A stretch of DNA of 64,000 nucleotides, taken from the NCBI GenBank assembly GCA_964605155.1, contig CAZSAK010000007.1, positions 30,188 through 94,187 of the forward strand, read 5' to 3'. This stretch comes from CAZSAK01 sp964605155 (GTDB lineage: Bacteria; Pseudomonadota; Gammaproteobacteria; SZUA-140). Position 1 is the first letter of the stretch. Every line of letters starts with the position of its first letter. The notes beneath the pieces are model-generated. The model had not been told where the DNA came from. It searched no databases and worked only from the letters and a program-made list of their open reading frames with translations. A program made the position numbers and the translations under genes. Positions 15,763 to 26,700 of the stretch are shown here, one piece after another.

Positions 15763-18700
15763 ATGACGCAGAGTTCTCTACAAGTAGATGAGAAACGTGC
15801 TTTCCCAAGAATTCCGGTTAGCCTCCGTGGAGTATGTTGTTCGACTGGCTTGAGTCGGAATATTGAAGTTCGTAACTTTTGTATTGGTGGCATGTTCCTG
15901 TCTTATCAGGCTCCCAACAACCCTCCTTCTGAACAAGTGTTCACACCGCTGCAAGATGACGTGATCGAAATACACTGCTCAGTACCAACATCCAGTGGCA
16001 CTACAGATGTGAAGTTTCAGGGTCGTGTGGTACGGACAGATGGGAATAGCGCAGGAATAGCCTTCATGAATCCTGATCCATCCTGCATACATCTGATACA
16101 GGAGTATGTAAAAAACGATCAATTAAAGCGGACACAACAACGTAAAGAGGATGTGCATCATATTAACAGTGCATTACTGGATGGTGTCAAGACAGATGAA
16201 CTCATCCAGTCCTGCATCGCCATTGCCGAAGAAGATATTGATTCTATCATGGATGCATTACTGAATGATGTGTCTGAAAACCTGTTCAATATTGCAGGTG
16301 AAACCAGAGACAATCTGAATCAAAGCTTGTACTTTGAAGCAATAGACGCGTGCAAGAAATACAGAGATAAATACATAAACGCCTTTCATACCCGGTATAT
16401 GGATTTCCTGAAAACTTTTTCGGGCAATCCATCCTCAACGAGTCAACACGAAGAAGTAATTGAATTGTCGGATATGTCATTATCGCTTGTTGATAATGAG
16501 GCACTGGATGACTGGATTGCCGTATCTGACATGGCAACCCGATCAGAAATGAAATATAAAGAACATCTGTATGGTATTGAACGCCGCCTTTCATTGTTAT
16601 ACGGCATAAATATCGATAAGGAAAACAATCCGTATGGACCAGCCTCCTTCTGTTACGTGCTGAAAGATGTTGTCAATGAACTGAACCTGGAACCCAGGAT
16701 TGCCCAGGTTTGGTACAGGATCTACAAAAATATTCTGGAAGACAGGCTCGGTCACCTGTATAAGAAGCTCAATACGCATCTAGTAGAAAATAATATATTA
16801 CCTAAACTGAAGTTTCGTGTAATACAAGATAATAATCCTGACTCTTCCAGTCATGGCGCAAGGGATGGCCGCAATCAAGGTCAACAATCAACGTCGAATA
16901 ATACTGATGAAACATGCAAGCAGGGTCATGAATCAAGTGCACATACAAGTTATGGGAATCCAAATACCCATGGTCAAAATACACAACGGAATTATCCTGG
17001 AATACAGTCACCTTCTGAAGATAATATAAGCGCATCGAATAATTCACATGGTGCGCAGGATGTAGATAACCGGCAGGGCAGTACCGCCAGCCCTCCAATT
17101 GACAGCCATGATTTATATGGACTCATTCAATATCTGCAAAAATTACAACCAAAGTCTCCAATGCAGGAGTCATCTGATTCGGGGATGCCTGCAAACCTCT
17201 CCGGGCATGACAAAACTGAGAATACGGACTCCTCCTTACAGCCGATAAACGAACAATCACCGTTAAACAGCAACGAACTCATTTATGAGCTTACAAAAAT
17301 CAGTACCGGCGATTCCGCGAATATTATCTCCGGCCTGGTAAAAGAAGAGGTGTATTCTCAAATTTTATCGATATTGCCCACTCTGGTGAATAGTCCTGTA
17401 AACAGCAGGATTGACAGCAATACCCGTAATATCCTTCAAACAACGGGAAACATCTATAATTCCCTGCTCAAGGATAATCTGATTTCAGGCAGTGTAAAAC
17501 ACTGGCTTGAAAAACTTGAGATTCCAACGCTGAAAATGGCCATGGAGGATGAATCACTATTTTTTGATAAATCACATGTGGCCCGTCAATTCATCAATAA
17601 GCTATCTCAACTGGAACTCTATGGCGAAGATGGCCAGATTTCCGATAATTGTTCAATTAAAACAAAAATAGACAGTTTTCTCGAAAATATCACCAATAAT
17701 GCAGAGATATCATCTCAATCTTTCTCTGACATAATAGAGGAAATCGATAAGATGATTTCACTTCAGCAAAAGTCTTATATTGAGAACATAAAGGATGTCC
17801 TTGCTGAGTGCGGTAGCTACCAGGATAAAATTGATCAGGAGCAGTCTCTCAATCCTTCAGTTCAATCAGAACCAGTCCCGAATGACACATTAGCCGAATG
17901 GCGGAAGCGCGTTAGCAGAGTAATGGTGGGTGACTGGATATTGTTCAATGCAGACACACCAGATCCCAGGAAATTACGTATTAGCTGGATATCCAAAAAC
18001 AAGGATAGATTTGTATTCACAAATATACGGGGTTGCAAGGAAACAATTCTGAATGCAGACGAACTGGCCCAGCATTTTCGTAACAAGACTGCAATCGTAT
18101 TAAACAATGTAGGTGAAGCGACTTTTGACCGCGCCCAATTAAGTACATTACAAAATATACACCAGAATTTAATCTATAATAGTAGTCATGATCATCTTAC
18201 CGGCCTGGTTAACAGCCGGGAGTTTAAGAACATCATTACCCGTATATTGAAAAGCACTACAGATGGCCCGGTCGAACATGCAATTTGCTATATAAATATA
18301 GAGCACCTGAAAACAATCAATAAGACATGTGGAACACATGCCGGCGACAGGTTGCTGATAGAATTAACCAACCTTATGAAGGTTACACTGCGTGACCGGG
18401 GGATAGTAGCGCGTATTGGCGGGAATAAGGTTGCAATATTCATGGCTGATCATACACCGGATGATGCGCTTGATATTATCAGGGAGCAATTGGAAATCAT
18501 GAATGCATATGCCTTCTCCTGGGAAGGTAATCGCTACTCTATGGCATTCAGCATGGGTCTTGTCAATTTTGATTCATCCCATAGTGATGTATTGCAGTTG
18601 CTGCATGATGCGGAGACAGCTTGTCATATAGCCAGGGAAAAGGGACCAAACAAACTACATAAATCACATGTTGACGACGACGCCCTTTCAAAACATAAAA

Positions 18701-19449
18701 AAATAAAGGAATGGGCAACCCGCATCGATGAAATACTTGACAGTGGCAACCTGTACCTTCGCTATCAACCCATATTACCAACGAAATCGGATAGTAAACT
18801 GGGTAAACATGCCGAGATACTGCTTGGCTTGAATGATGAAGACGGAAAACCTATTTCACCGGAACACTATGTCCTGGCCGCTGAAAAACACGGACGTATG
18901 TCAAAAATAGACCGCTGGGTGATAAATAAAGTTCTGCAATGGATGGTCTCACATAACGATAAACTTGACAAAATCGGAAAGCTGGCGATTAATCTTTCTG
19001 GAGAATCGCTTAATGACGTTTCCTTCGCATCCTTTATCACTGAACAGATAAAAAAGGCAAATATACCCGCTGATCGTCTCTGCTTTGAGATAACAGAAAC
19101 CGCTGGAATCGATAATCTTTCAGATGCAGTACAATTTATAGAGGATATAAAACTGTTGGGATGTTCCTTTTCATTGGATGACTTCGGCACCGGACTATCT
19201 TCCTACGCCTATCTGAAGAGCCTGCCAGTGGATTATCTCAAGATAGACGGGTCATTTATTAAAGACATCGAAAATAACCCTAGTGATATCGCTGTGGTCA
19301 AATCCATTACAGAAATTGGACATTTCATGGATAAAAAGATTATTGCTGAATGCGTTGAAACAAAAAGTACGATCAAGCTCCTGCAAGATATGGGAGTAGA
19401 CTATGTACAGGGTTACGCAATTAAAAGGCCAGAGAAACTCGCTGGATAA
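15763..19449 (+). CDS. PilZ - DUF1631-like - degenerate GGDEF - EAL c-di-GMP protein
   Basis: A 1228-residue cytoplasmic signalling protein with no membrane segment. It has an N-terminal PilZ domain with RAFPR (residues 12-16, the RxxxR c-di-GMP motif) and NFCIGG. A helical region (about 140-350) resembles DUF1631. A Ser/Asn/Gln linker spans about 355-470, followed by further DUF1631-like sequence up to about 770. The GGDEF domain signature is replaced by GGNKV (886-890) and the inhibitory RxxD site is absent, so cyclase activity is unlikely. The EAL domain keeps EIL (1018-1020), NLSGESL, EITET, DDFGTG (1139-1144), KIDG and AECVE, so phosphodiesterase activity is plausible. GC content is lower than in the flanking housekeeping genes. 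Its position after the ParA-CBM48 operon may be functional or coincidental. Confidence 0.82.
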   Translation: MTQSSLQVDEKRAFPRIPVSLRGVCCSTGLSRNIEVRNFCIGGMFLSYQAPNNPPSEQVFTPLQDDVIEIHCSVPTSSGTTDVKFQGRVVRTDGNSAGIAFMNPDPSCIHLIQEYVKNDQLKRTQQRKEDVHHINSALLDGVKTDELIQSCIAIAEEDIDSIMDALLNDVSENLFNIAGETRDNLNQSLYFEAIDACKKYRDKYINAFHTRYMDFLKTFSGNPSSTSQHEEVIELSDMSLSLVDNEALDDWIAVSDMATRSEMKYKEHLYGIERRLSLLYGINIDKENNPYGPASFCYVLKDVVNELNLEPRIAQVWYRIYKNILEDRLGHLYKKLNTHLVENNILPKLKFRVIQDNNPDSSSHGARDGRNQGQQSTSNNTDETCKQGHESSAHTSYGNPNTHGQNTQRNYPGIQSPSEDNISASNNSHGAQDVDNRQGSTASPPIDSHDLYGLIQYLQKLQPKSPMQESSDSGMPANLSGHDKTENTDSSLQPINEQSPLNSNELIYELTKISTGDSANIISGLVKEEVYSQILSILPTLVNSPVNSRIDSNTRNILQTTGNIYNSLLKDNLISGSVKHWLEKLEIPTLKMAMEDESLFFDKSHVARQFINKLSQLELYGEDGQISDNCSIKTKIDSFLENITNNAEISSQSFSDIIEEIDKMISLQQKSYIENIKDVLAECGSYQDKIDQEQSLNPSVQSEPVPNDTLAEWRKRVSRVMVGDWILFNADTPDPRKLRISWISKNKDRFVFTNIRGCKETILNADELAQHFRNKTAIVLNNVGEATFDRAQLSTLQNIHQNLIYNSSHDHLTGLVNSREFKNIITRILKSTTDGPVEHAICYINIEHLKTINKTCGTHAGDRLLIELTNLMKVTLRDRGIVARIGGNKVAIFMADHTPDDALDIIREQLEIMNAYAFSWEGNRYSMAFSMGLVNFDSSHSDVLQLLHDAETACHIAREKGPNKLHKSHVDDDALSKHKKIKEWATRIDEILDSGNLYLRYQPILPTKSDSKLGKHAEILLGLNDEDGKPISPEHYVLAAEKHGRMSKIDRWVINKVLQWMVSHNDKLDKIGKLAINLSGESLNDVSFASFITEQIKKANIPADRLCFEITETAGIDNLSDAVQFIEDIKLLGCSFSLDDFGTGLSSYAYLKSLPVDYLKIDGSFIKDIENNPSDIAVVKSITEIGHFMDKKIIAECVETKSTIKLLQDMGVDYVQGYAIKRPEKLAG

Positions 19450-19573
19450 ATATACATTTCACAACTTACTATTCGATGACGATCAAAGTTCATTGATTGA
19501 TCAATAAATATAAACACCTTGTTTTATTAGTCCTTCCTGGTTTATCCCATTCCGCGGGTGCATAACTACCAAA

Positions 19574-19589
19574 GATAAGTGTACTTATC
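19574..19589. repeat. Short palindrome between convergent genes
   Basis: GATAAGT-GT-ACTTATC is a perfect 7-bp inverted repeat in the 202-bp space between the EAL protein gene and the convergent CBS gene. It has no T tract. It could be an operator or a weak bidirectional terminator. Confidence 0.35.
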
Positions 19590-19651
19590 CCTTGATATTT
19601 TCACATCTTCTCACGGCGTGAGTGTCATTGATACAACCTTGAATGCTAGTC

Positions 19652-20086
19652 TTATAGTTCCGCCTTGGCGCGTTTACCCTTGCCTTTGGTCTTTGGTGTG
19701 GCCGGATTCTTCATTTCAAAGCGATGACCTTCAACCAGTTTTAGCAAATCAAATGAACTGATAATTCCAATAACCTGTTTATCTCGTGTTACGATTAGAT
19801 GATGTATCTTATGATTCCGCATGATACGGGCGGCGACCTGGACATTTTCATAATCCGGGATTGTATAAACATCGTTAGTCATAATATTCGAGATTGGCAT
19901 GCCATCTTTTTCGGCGGCCACAAGATCAGATGCTGACACAACACCAAGAACCTCGTTTTCTGTAGATATCACCGGGATATTTCGCAGACGGTGCTTGGTC
20001 ATTTTCTGTTTGACTTGTCCAACTGTTTGGTGTGGTTGTGCAGTGATAACGCCCTCGCTCATCAGATCGCATACTTTAATGCTCAT
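19652..20086 (-). CDS. CBS domain pair protein
   Basis: A 144-residue protein made of two CBS motifs (residues about 8-62 and 70-122): MSEGVITAQPHQTVGQVKQK, then IPVISTENEVLGVVSASDL, and IMTNDVYTIPDYENV, then HHLIVTRDKQVIGIISSFDL. A Lys-rich tail follows (residues 125-144). Stand-alone CBS pairs bind adenine nucleotides and act as energy or ligand sensors; the target here is unknown. GAGGGA lies before the ATG at 20086. The basic tail could bind nucleic acid or acidic protein; this is inference. Confidence 0.88.
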   Translation of the reverse strand: MSIKVCDLMSEGVITAQPHQTVGQVKQKMTKHRLRNIPVISTENEVLGVVSASDLVAAEKDGMPISNIMTNDVYTIPDYENVQVAARIMRNHKIHHLIVTRDKQVIGIISSFDLLKLVEGHRFEMKNPATPKTKGKGKRAKAEL

Positions 20087-20181
20087 ATTTTATTCCCTCG
20101 ATATGATTATATAGATATTATAAATGATCATTTTATATACTTTGCCCCTATATAATCTATTTATTGTCCACTTTTGAGGTG

Positions 20182-20240
20182 TCCGTGAAAACGGAGATGG
20201 CTCACTCTGACCCATATTTTCACTATCTGACCCGGATTTT
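20182..20240. repeat. Tetraloop hairpin followed by a 20-bp imperfect tandem repeat
   Basis: TCCGT-GAAA-ACGGA (20182-20195) is a five-pair hairpin closed by a GNRA-type tetraloop. It is followed by two 20-bp-spaced copies of TCTGACCC (20206-20213 and 20226-20233), each continuing into an ATTTT stretch. Similar GGGTCAGA units occur near REP-associated or IS200-like transposases in other genomes (from memory). No transposase is present here, so this may be a remnant of a mobile element at the edge of the RHS insertion. Confidence 0.45.
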
Positions 20241-20274
20241 CCTTTCATTAGGACGCATTTGAAGACTTTGTTGT

Positions 20275-20736
20275 TTATACCTTGCTTATCAAATACTCGT
20301 AATCTTCCACATTCAATCCTTTATTTTGATTATTTATGTCATCAAAAACCTTAACTATTATCGTATATTCTTCAAATAATTTACTATCCAAAATTTTTAT
20401 TTCATAAAATAGCCTGTTATTAAATAATCTGTTAGATATTAAAACACCGACAACTCTAAATTTAATTCCTTTTGGTATCCGTTTTATAAAAATAACTTCT
20501 GGACCAGTAAAGCCAGGTTCGGGTGTGATGAAAACATAATCAACATGCTGTTTATAATTCGCATCAAATGTAACACCAATACCTAATAACTCTACTTTTG
20601 TTTTAAATTCCGCTCCTATTAATAATTTATACCGATCGTCATGGCTAACATTCTGATAGTCTTTAGGAGAACATCCTAATAAAAGTAAAAAACTAACATA
20701 GAAGCACATAAATATGATATATTTACAATTGTTCAT
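20275..20736 (-). CDS. AT-rich putative lipoprotein, candidate immunity protein for the RHS protein
   Basis: A 153-residue protein with a type II signal peptide: basic start, hydrophobic run and lipobox LLLGC with Cys22. Ser follows the cysteine, which favours the outer membrane. The mature part is predicted beta-rich with no recognised domain. GC content is far below that of the neighbours. It starts 20 bp after the RHS stop on the same strand, the usual place for an immunity gene. A periplasm-facing lipoprotein would suit a toxin acting on the envelope. It may equally be an accessory lipoprotein of unknown role. Confidence 0.65.
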   Translation of the reverse strand: MNNCKYIIFMCFYVSFLLLLGCSPKDYQNVSHDDRYKLLIGAEFKTKVELLGIGVTFDANYKQHVDYVFITPEPGFTGPEVIFIKRIPKGIKFRVVGVLISNRLFNNRLFYEIKILDSKLFEEYTIIVKVFDDINNQNKGLNVEDYEYLISKV

Positions 20737-20756
20737 TCAATAAATCATCTAAAATT

Positions 20757-23700
20757 TTATAAGCAGGTTTTCCTGTATCTAGGAATATGCTGTAAACCTT
20801 CATACCCAAATATCCTCTGTATACTATTTCCGATTTCGACACCCACGGAAAATACATATACTATCGGAATAGTAGGTATATTAATTAACGTATCTGGTAT
20901 ACCATATAGCGTAGCAGTTTCAACTAGTAAATCGTGGTAATATCCTGTTGTATGCCAAGCAGGGCCATAATCATCTAAATATCCGCCTATTTCTCCCTTA
21001 CCTTCCGGCACAATGGTCCCTGGACGTCCAACTTTATAAGGATGATCCTGCGGCCTAAACCAATCTAATCCCAATGAATCTATCCTGTTAACTGGATCAT
21101 CCAATACATATCCATATAGGTTTGCATCACCACCTCTAAAGCGTATCGGATCCTTCGATGTCCACCTTCCTATTTGGGTGTCATAATCTCTTGCCCCAAA
21201 GCGCACGAGTCCCGTATGTTGGTCATATATGCCTCCTGCAAATCCAAAGGGTTGAAACCCCGGGTTGGTATCATTCAGGATGTTCCCGAATTCGCCGTAA
21301 TCCATACGTTGGGCAATTGATCCATCGTTAATATTAACGACCAATCGTGGCGATCCTAAATGATCAGATATGATGCGGTACGTAATACCTCCCTTGATCA
21401 TATAGTCCGGCACATTACTTTTACTGCCGTAGACAAAACGGCTGTCGACATTGTTACTGCCGTCTAGCTCTGCAACAGGATTAAGCTGGTCCTGATATAG
21501 GAATCCTTGCGTCATGGTGCCGTTGACCTTTTTACCGATGCGTCTGTTGTTACCATCAACGATATAGTCAATCGTCATATCACCAGGTAAGGAGACTCTG
21601 GTAAGGTTTCCGAACTCGTCATAATTATATGATGTTGTAGCGGTCTGCGCTGTTTTAGTTAATAAATCACCATTGGCGTTATAGTTGTATACATTACCAT
21701 TATAGGTGAGCAGTTTATCCTGACCATCATAGGTTGCGCTTATGGGACCTTCACTATTCGTTCCACCAATTCTGTTACTGTTACCATCATAGTTATAGAC
21801 AGCTGTGGTAATCCCGTCTCTGTTGACCTCGATCAATCGGCCAGCTAAATCATAGGTATAATTAAAGGTCGAAGTTGTACCCTCGATGGTTTCCGTTAAA
21901 ACCGTAATACGACCCAGCTTGTCACGAGTATAGCTTGCGTTGTACAAACTTGTCCCACCATAGGTTGAATTCATACTCTGACGTTCACCAAAGCCGTTAT
22001 AACTGTTACTGGTTGAGACACTTCCGAGACTCGTCCCTACAAGCAATCCATTTAGAGCATCACGATTCAATATGAGATTACCCGCCTGGGTGAGCAACCC
22101 ATCGTTATCGTGGCTATAGGTAATTGAGCTCGCATTCACGCTGACCCCGCTGATCCAGAAATTGTTGTCATAACTTAGATCGACACTGCCTGAAACTGCA
22201 CCTGACCAACTCTCTGTGGTTGGCAGCACACCATCGTATGTAAAATTCAGAACTTCACCACCCGGGTCATCGACCTGATTTAACCGGCCGGCAGAGTCAT
22301 ACGAATAATTCACTGACCCTCGGGAGAATGTCGTACTCGAGAGACGTCCAAAAGTATCATAGCCAATATCTATGGCTCTACCATCGGGACGCGATATTTG
22401 TGTCAATTGCTTGTCAAGATTATAGGTGTATTGTGTGACTTCAGCACCCGTGCTGACAATCGGTGGTGTATAATCCTGTTCCAGATTCACAGGTATGTAA
22501 TTGAATACATGTGCACTCCTTCCGGGTGGTGTAATGGAAGTGACGTTGCCATTGGCATCATAGGTATAATCAACAAAACGACCATCCGGTAACGTTCTAT
22601 GCGTCACTCTGCCGGCTGCATCATAGTCGAATGAAATATTTCTCCCAAGCGGATCAGTGATATTATCCACAAATCCATTGAAATCATAACTCAGAGTAGT
22701 TGTTCGCGTGTCAGTTCCAATCCCGTCCGTGATAGAAGATAGACGGCCTCGTGCATCATAACTATATGATACGGGATTGAGGCCCAGTATAGATGTATCT
22801 TGTACTTTAAACTGGCCATCCACATTCATCACCGTTTGTCTGCCGAGTGGTGTCGTTTTGGTGATAGACAAATCTTGATTATCGAAAATGCTACTGAACG
22901 ATCGACCGTTTATCGTGACGATATCTTCCAAAACAAGATCATTCGCCGGCAGGATGTTACGTTCTCTATCCTCGGTCCTCGTCAAACCACTCGGTGTAGC
23001 GATGACCATTTCACTCGTAATCGGTGCCTGAATACCCAATCTTGGATCGGGGCCTATTTGCGTAAAGACTGTGGATCCATCAGGATTCGTAATGAAAGTA
23101 GATCCATCGTTTAGTGAAATAGTTTCGGCCTGTGTACCATCTGGATTGATGGTCAATCTCCTCTGTCCCGTCACAGAGCGAGTGGGTGAAAATACCTTCT
23201 CTGTCGTATACGAGGTTAGATGGCCTAATGCGGACGTCATATCAACTTGACTTCCGAAGGGTATATCTGTTCGTTCCAGATCCCAACCACCTCCTGCAGC
23301 ATTATCATCTTGTGTTAATCTTCCAAAGAGATCATATTGCATGTGGGATGAATTACCACGTGGATCTGTTAATGTTTCTAGTAGTCCGTCCTGTGAGTAT
23401 GAAAAATCATAGTGCTCACCTGCCGGATTAGAAATCTGTGCCAGGTATCCGCCAGAAGATAACGTCAATAGAGTTCGCAAACCATCGGGGCTGATGATCG
23501 CTGAGGGTATATGCGTGCCTGGATCGCGCTCAATAAGCGTGGTGTTTCCATCACTATCCGTAATATCTGCTAGATAATTCTCTTGATATTCAAACTGATA
23601 CAGTACCTCGCCAGTATAGGCATTCGTCGTGCTCACATGACGTCCATTTTGATCAAAATGGTATAACTTGTCGCCCTCTTTTGATGGGATAATGATTTCA

Positions 23701-26700
23701 TTACCATCAAAACTCGGTAAAGATATCACCACATTGTACAGACGATTAACATCTGGTTGCGGGATGAAAATACGACCATCCGGACCGATTGCTATGCCGA
23801 CTGATTCTCCAATGAACGTATTTTTAGCCAAGCCTCCCTCAACAAACTGGCCACTGGCACCATTTCCGATAACAGTATGTATCATCCCGTCGGATGATAT
23901 CTTTCGAACGCGGTTATTGCCGCTATCCATAATATAAAGCGCCCTGCTGGAATCTAATGCGATTCCAGTCGGAAAATTCAATGATGCAGATTCTGCTGGG
24001 CCGTTATCTCCCGTGTAATCGGAGTCACCCGTGCCTGCAATCGTACTGACAATGCCGTCTACACTGATCTGACGCACCCGGTTATTGTCACTGTCAGAGA
24101 ATATCAAGGTACCATCCGGCGCAATTAATAAATCTGATGGTGATCTGATTTGTGCCTGCACAGCAGGAATACTATCACCGTTATAACCCGGACTCCCGGT
24201 TCCTGCGGCTATCCACACCATCCCATCTGGCCCTACCCGAAAAATACGGCTGTCGTTGGGTACCACAAAATAAAGGCTGCCATCAGAGTCAGCTGCTACC
24301 GCACCCGGTGGCGAGGTAAATATAAACTCGGTTGCCAAACAACCTTCAGGTGCCCCAACACTGGGGGGTATCCCTGGCCTTCCCCCAGCAGCAGGACATC
24401 CTGATGGACTAAATAACTCTTGTGGTCCCAGGGAACCTACTACAGTGGTAATAATCCCATTAGTCCCTACGCGACGTACTCTGAAGTTATCACTGTCACT
24501 GATCAGCAGTTCCCCATTTGGCCCGATTGATACTGCCGTAGGATTATTCAAGGCTGCCTGTGTTGCAAGTCCACCATCACCACTAAAATCAGCAGTACCA
24601 TCGCCGGCTACCGTCGTGATTGTTCCATCCGGTGCTACGCGGCGAATCCGGTTGTTTGCTGAATCCGCGATATATATACTCCCATCGGCGGCTGTTGTGA
24701 CATCACGCGGTCCCCCTAAATGTGCATCAAGTGCTAATTCACCATCTCCTGAATAACCAAATATACCGTCCCCTGCGATAGTACTGATAATTGTGCTTAA
24801 ATCCAGATAAGCAGGTTGCGCCGTACGTCGACCACCTGTCCCCAGGTATAATGTGCTTTCATTTGGCACATATTCATGTACAACATTAAGGCTCCATCCT
24901 CCCAGTGCTTGTGTGTGATTATATCCACTTCCCGATATCAACTTAACTCTATCTATATCACTTAAACGTATCTCTCCTCTAGCCTCGTCTGCTTCACCAA
25001 CACCAAGAGGCGGCAATCCAAAATATCTGCGGGTAAAATCAGCTTGGGACAAATAAATAGCATCATATACGTATATTATTTTTATTCTTGCGTATTGAGC
25101 ACCTTGCAATGTTCTGCCGTAAGCATCCTTACCATCCCAGTTAAAAGTCATCTCCTGAAGGGGTGATGGCGGGAATGTATATAATAATCGTCGGCCTGCA
25201 ATTGTGATTTCGACTTCAATGCGCTTTAAGGAGGCAGGAACAGTATCTTTGCTCAATTGTATGATTGCCGACGAGGCATTCCTTCCAGGTGCTCGATCAC
25301 TGCTGTAATTTAGTGAAAAGGGAGTGCCAGCCACGTTAATAGATTCACGCAAAATCTGATTTTCACATTCGATAATCGAACTATCCTGGCAATTCGGATC
25401 ATCATGTTTATCAAAATCATCGACCACCGGATTTGACACTGTTGGGGGTTTTGCATCAAAAGGTGCACCGTATGGCCAGTTATAATCCCATGGCGTAAAA
25501 TGGGTTATTGGCACACGCCACAGTGTTTGGCCTGATGTATAAAGACTTGGTAATTGTTCACGTTCTGTTGTCGTTATTCCCAGTGTTGTCAACATCGTCG
25601 AGTCAGCTGGTTGTCCACTACCATCCACATCAATATCAACCACTCCATTATTGACTGACAGTATTTGGATGACACGTCCATTGTCAGAAGATACCCAATT
25701 AGAATTGATCCTATCGTAATATCCTGCGGGTACTGCACTCCCCACCGGAAACCCTATGAAATTTTCCAGATATGTAATGACAGGTTTATCAAACTGAACC
25801 TCTGTTGCGTGCGCGTTAATCGCTTCATCGACAGTATATTCCACTGCATAGGTATAACCGGATGAAGGTGGCAACTCTGCAGGCATTGATTCTGGACCAT
25901 TATCCCCAACGGTATATTCAGTCGCCCGGACATTCATTGTCGTCAGAGGTTGTATTGTGCCATCTGGCATCGTCATCGTAGCATGTGTTCCCTCAGAGAA
26001 GAGCAATGTAGCCTGACGCGATCCATCACTATCTGTCACGACTCTACCTTGTGCAACCTGAAATGGAGCTGCTGCATTCAGTTCAATAGTGGTCACTTGT
26101 GGATCGACTGATACCATTACGATATCCGGTAACCATGTATAATCTTGCCACGGAACGTTGACTATACGTTGAACAGAGAGATAGCCATCCCGCTCGTATT
26201 CAACCGTCAGATTGCTCCCACCGTTAACCGCCATATCGAACATACCATCAAGCCGGGTGATAGTTTGACCAAACTCGGGATGGCCTAGTATCGTGACTTT
26301 AACACCCGAGAGTGGTTGATCGTAGCGATCACGAACAATGCCACGCAGTAGAGCGGTGCGTTTAGGTTCAATAGCTTCCTCCACAACTCCTGTTTGAATG
26401 GGATTATTTCCGGTGTAAAGAAACCGGGTGGCTGTGAAGACCGAAGTAGCTACCGTCCGATCCAGAGACGGTGCCACCGTAGCAGGATCACGCGGCAGCA
26501 CTCCATTTAAAGTATCATTTTGATTGTTTGGATCACTTCCTGCACTTATTTCCACATCATCACTGAAACCATCGCCATCGGTATCAACCAGAAGTGGATC
26601 GGTGAGAAATTGATTGATCTCGTCACCATCGGTCAGATTATCTCCGTCTGTATCCGGGTCGAGAGGATTGGTATTGTATGTGGTGACCTCATCACCATCA

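Noticed and set aside
19574..19589. Terminator after the EAL protein gene
   Set aside because: The palindrome has a two-base loop and no T tract, so it was listed only as a repeat.
23700..24800. DNA repeat array or CRISPR-like structure
   Set aside because: The periodicity comes from NHL repeats of the encoded protein; units diverge at DNA level and no constant-repeat/spacer pattern exists. No CRISPR array was seen anywhere in the window.
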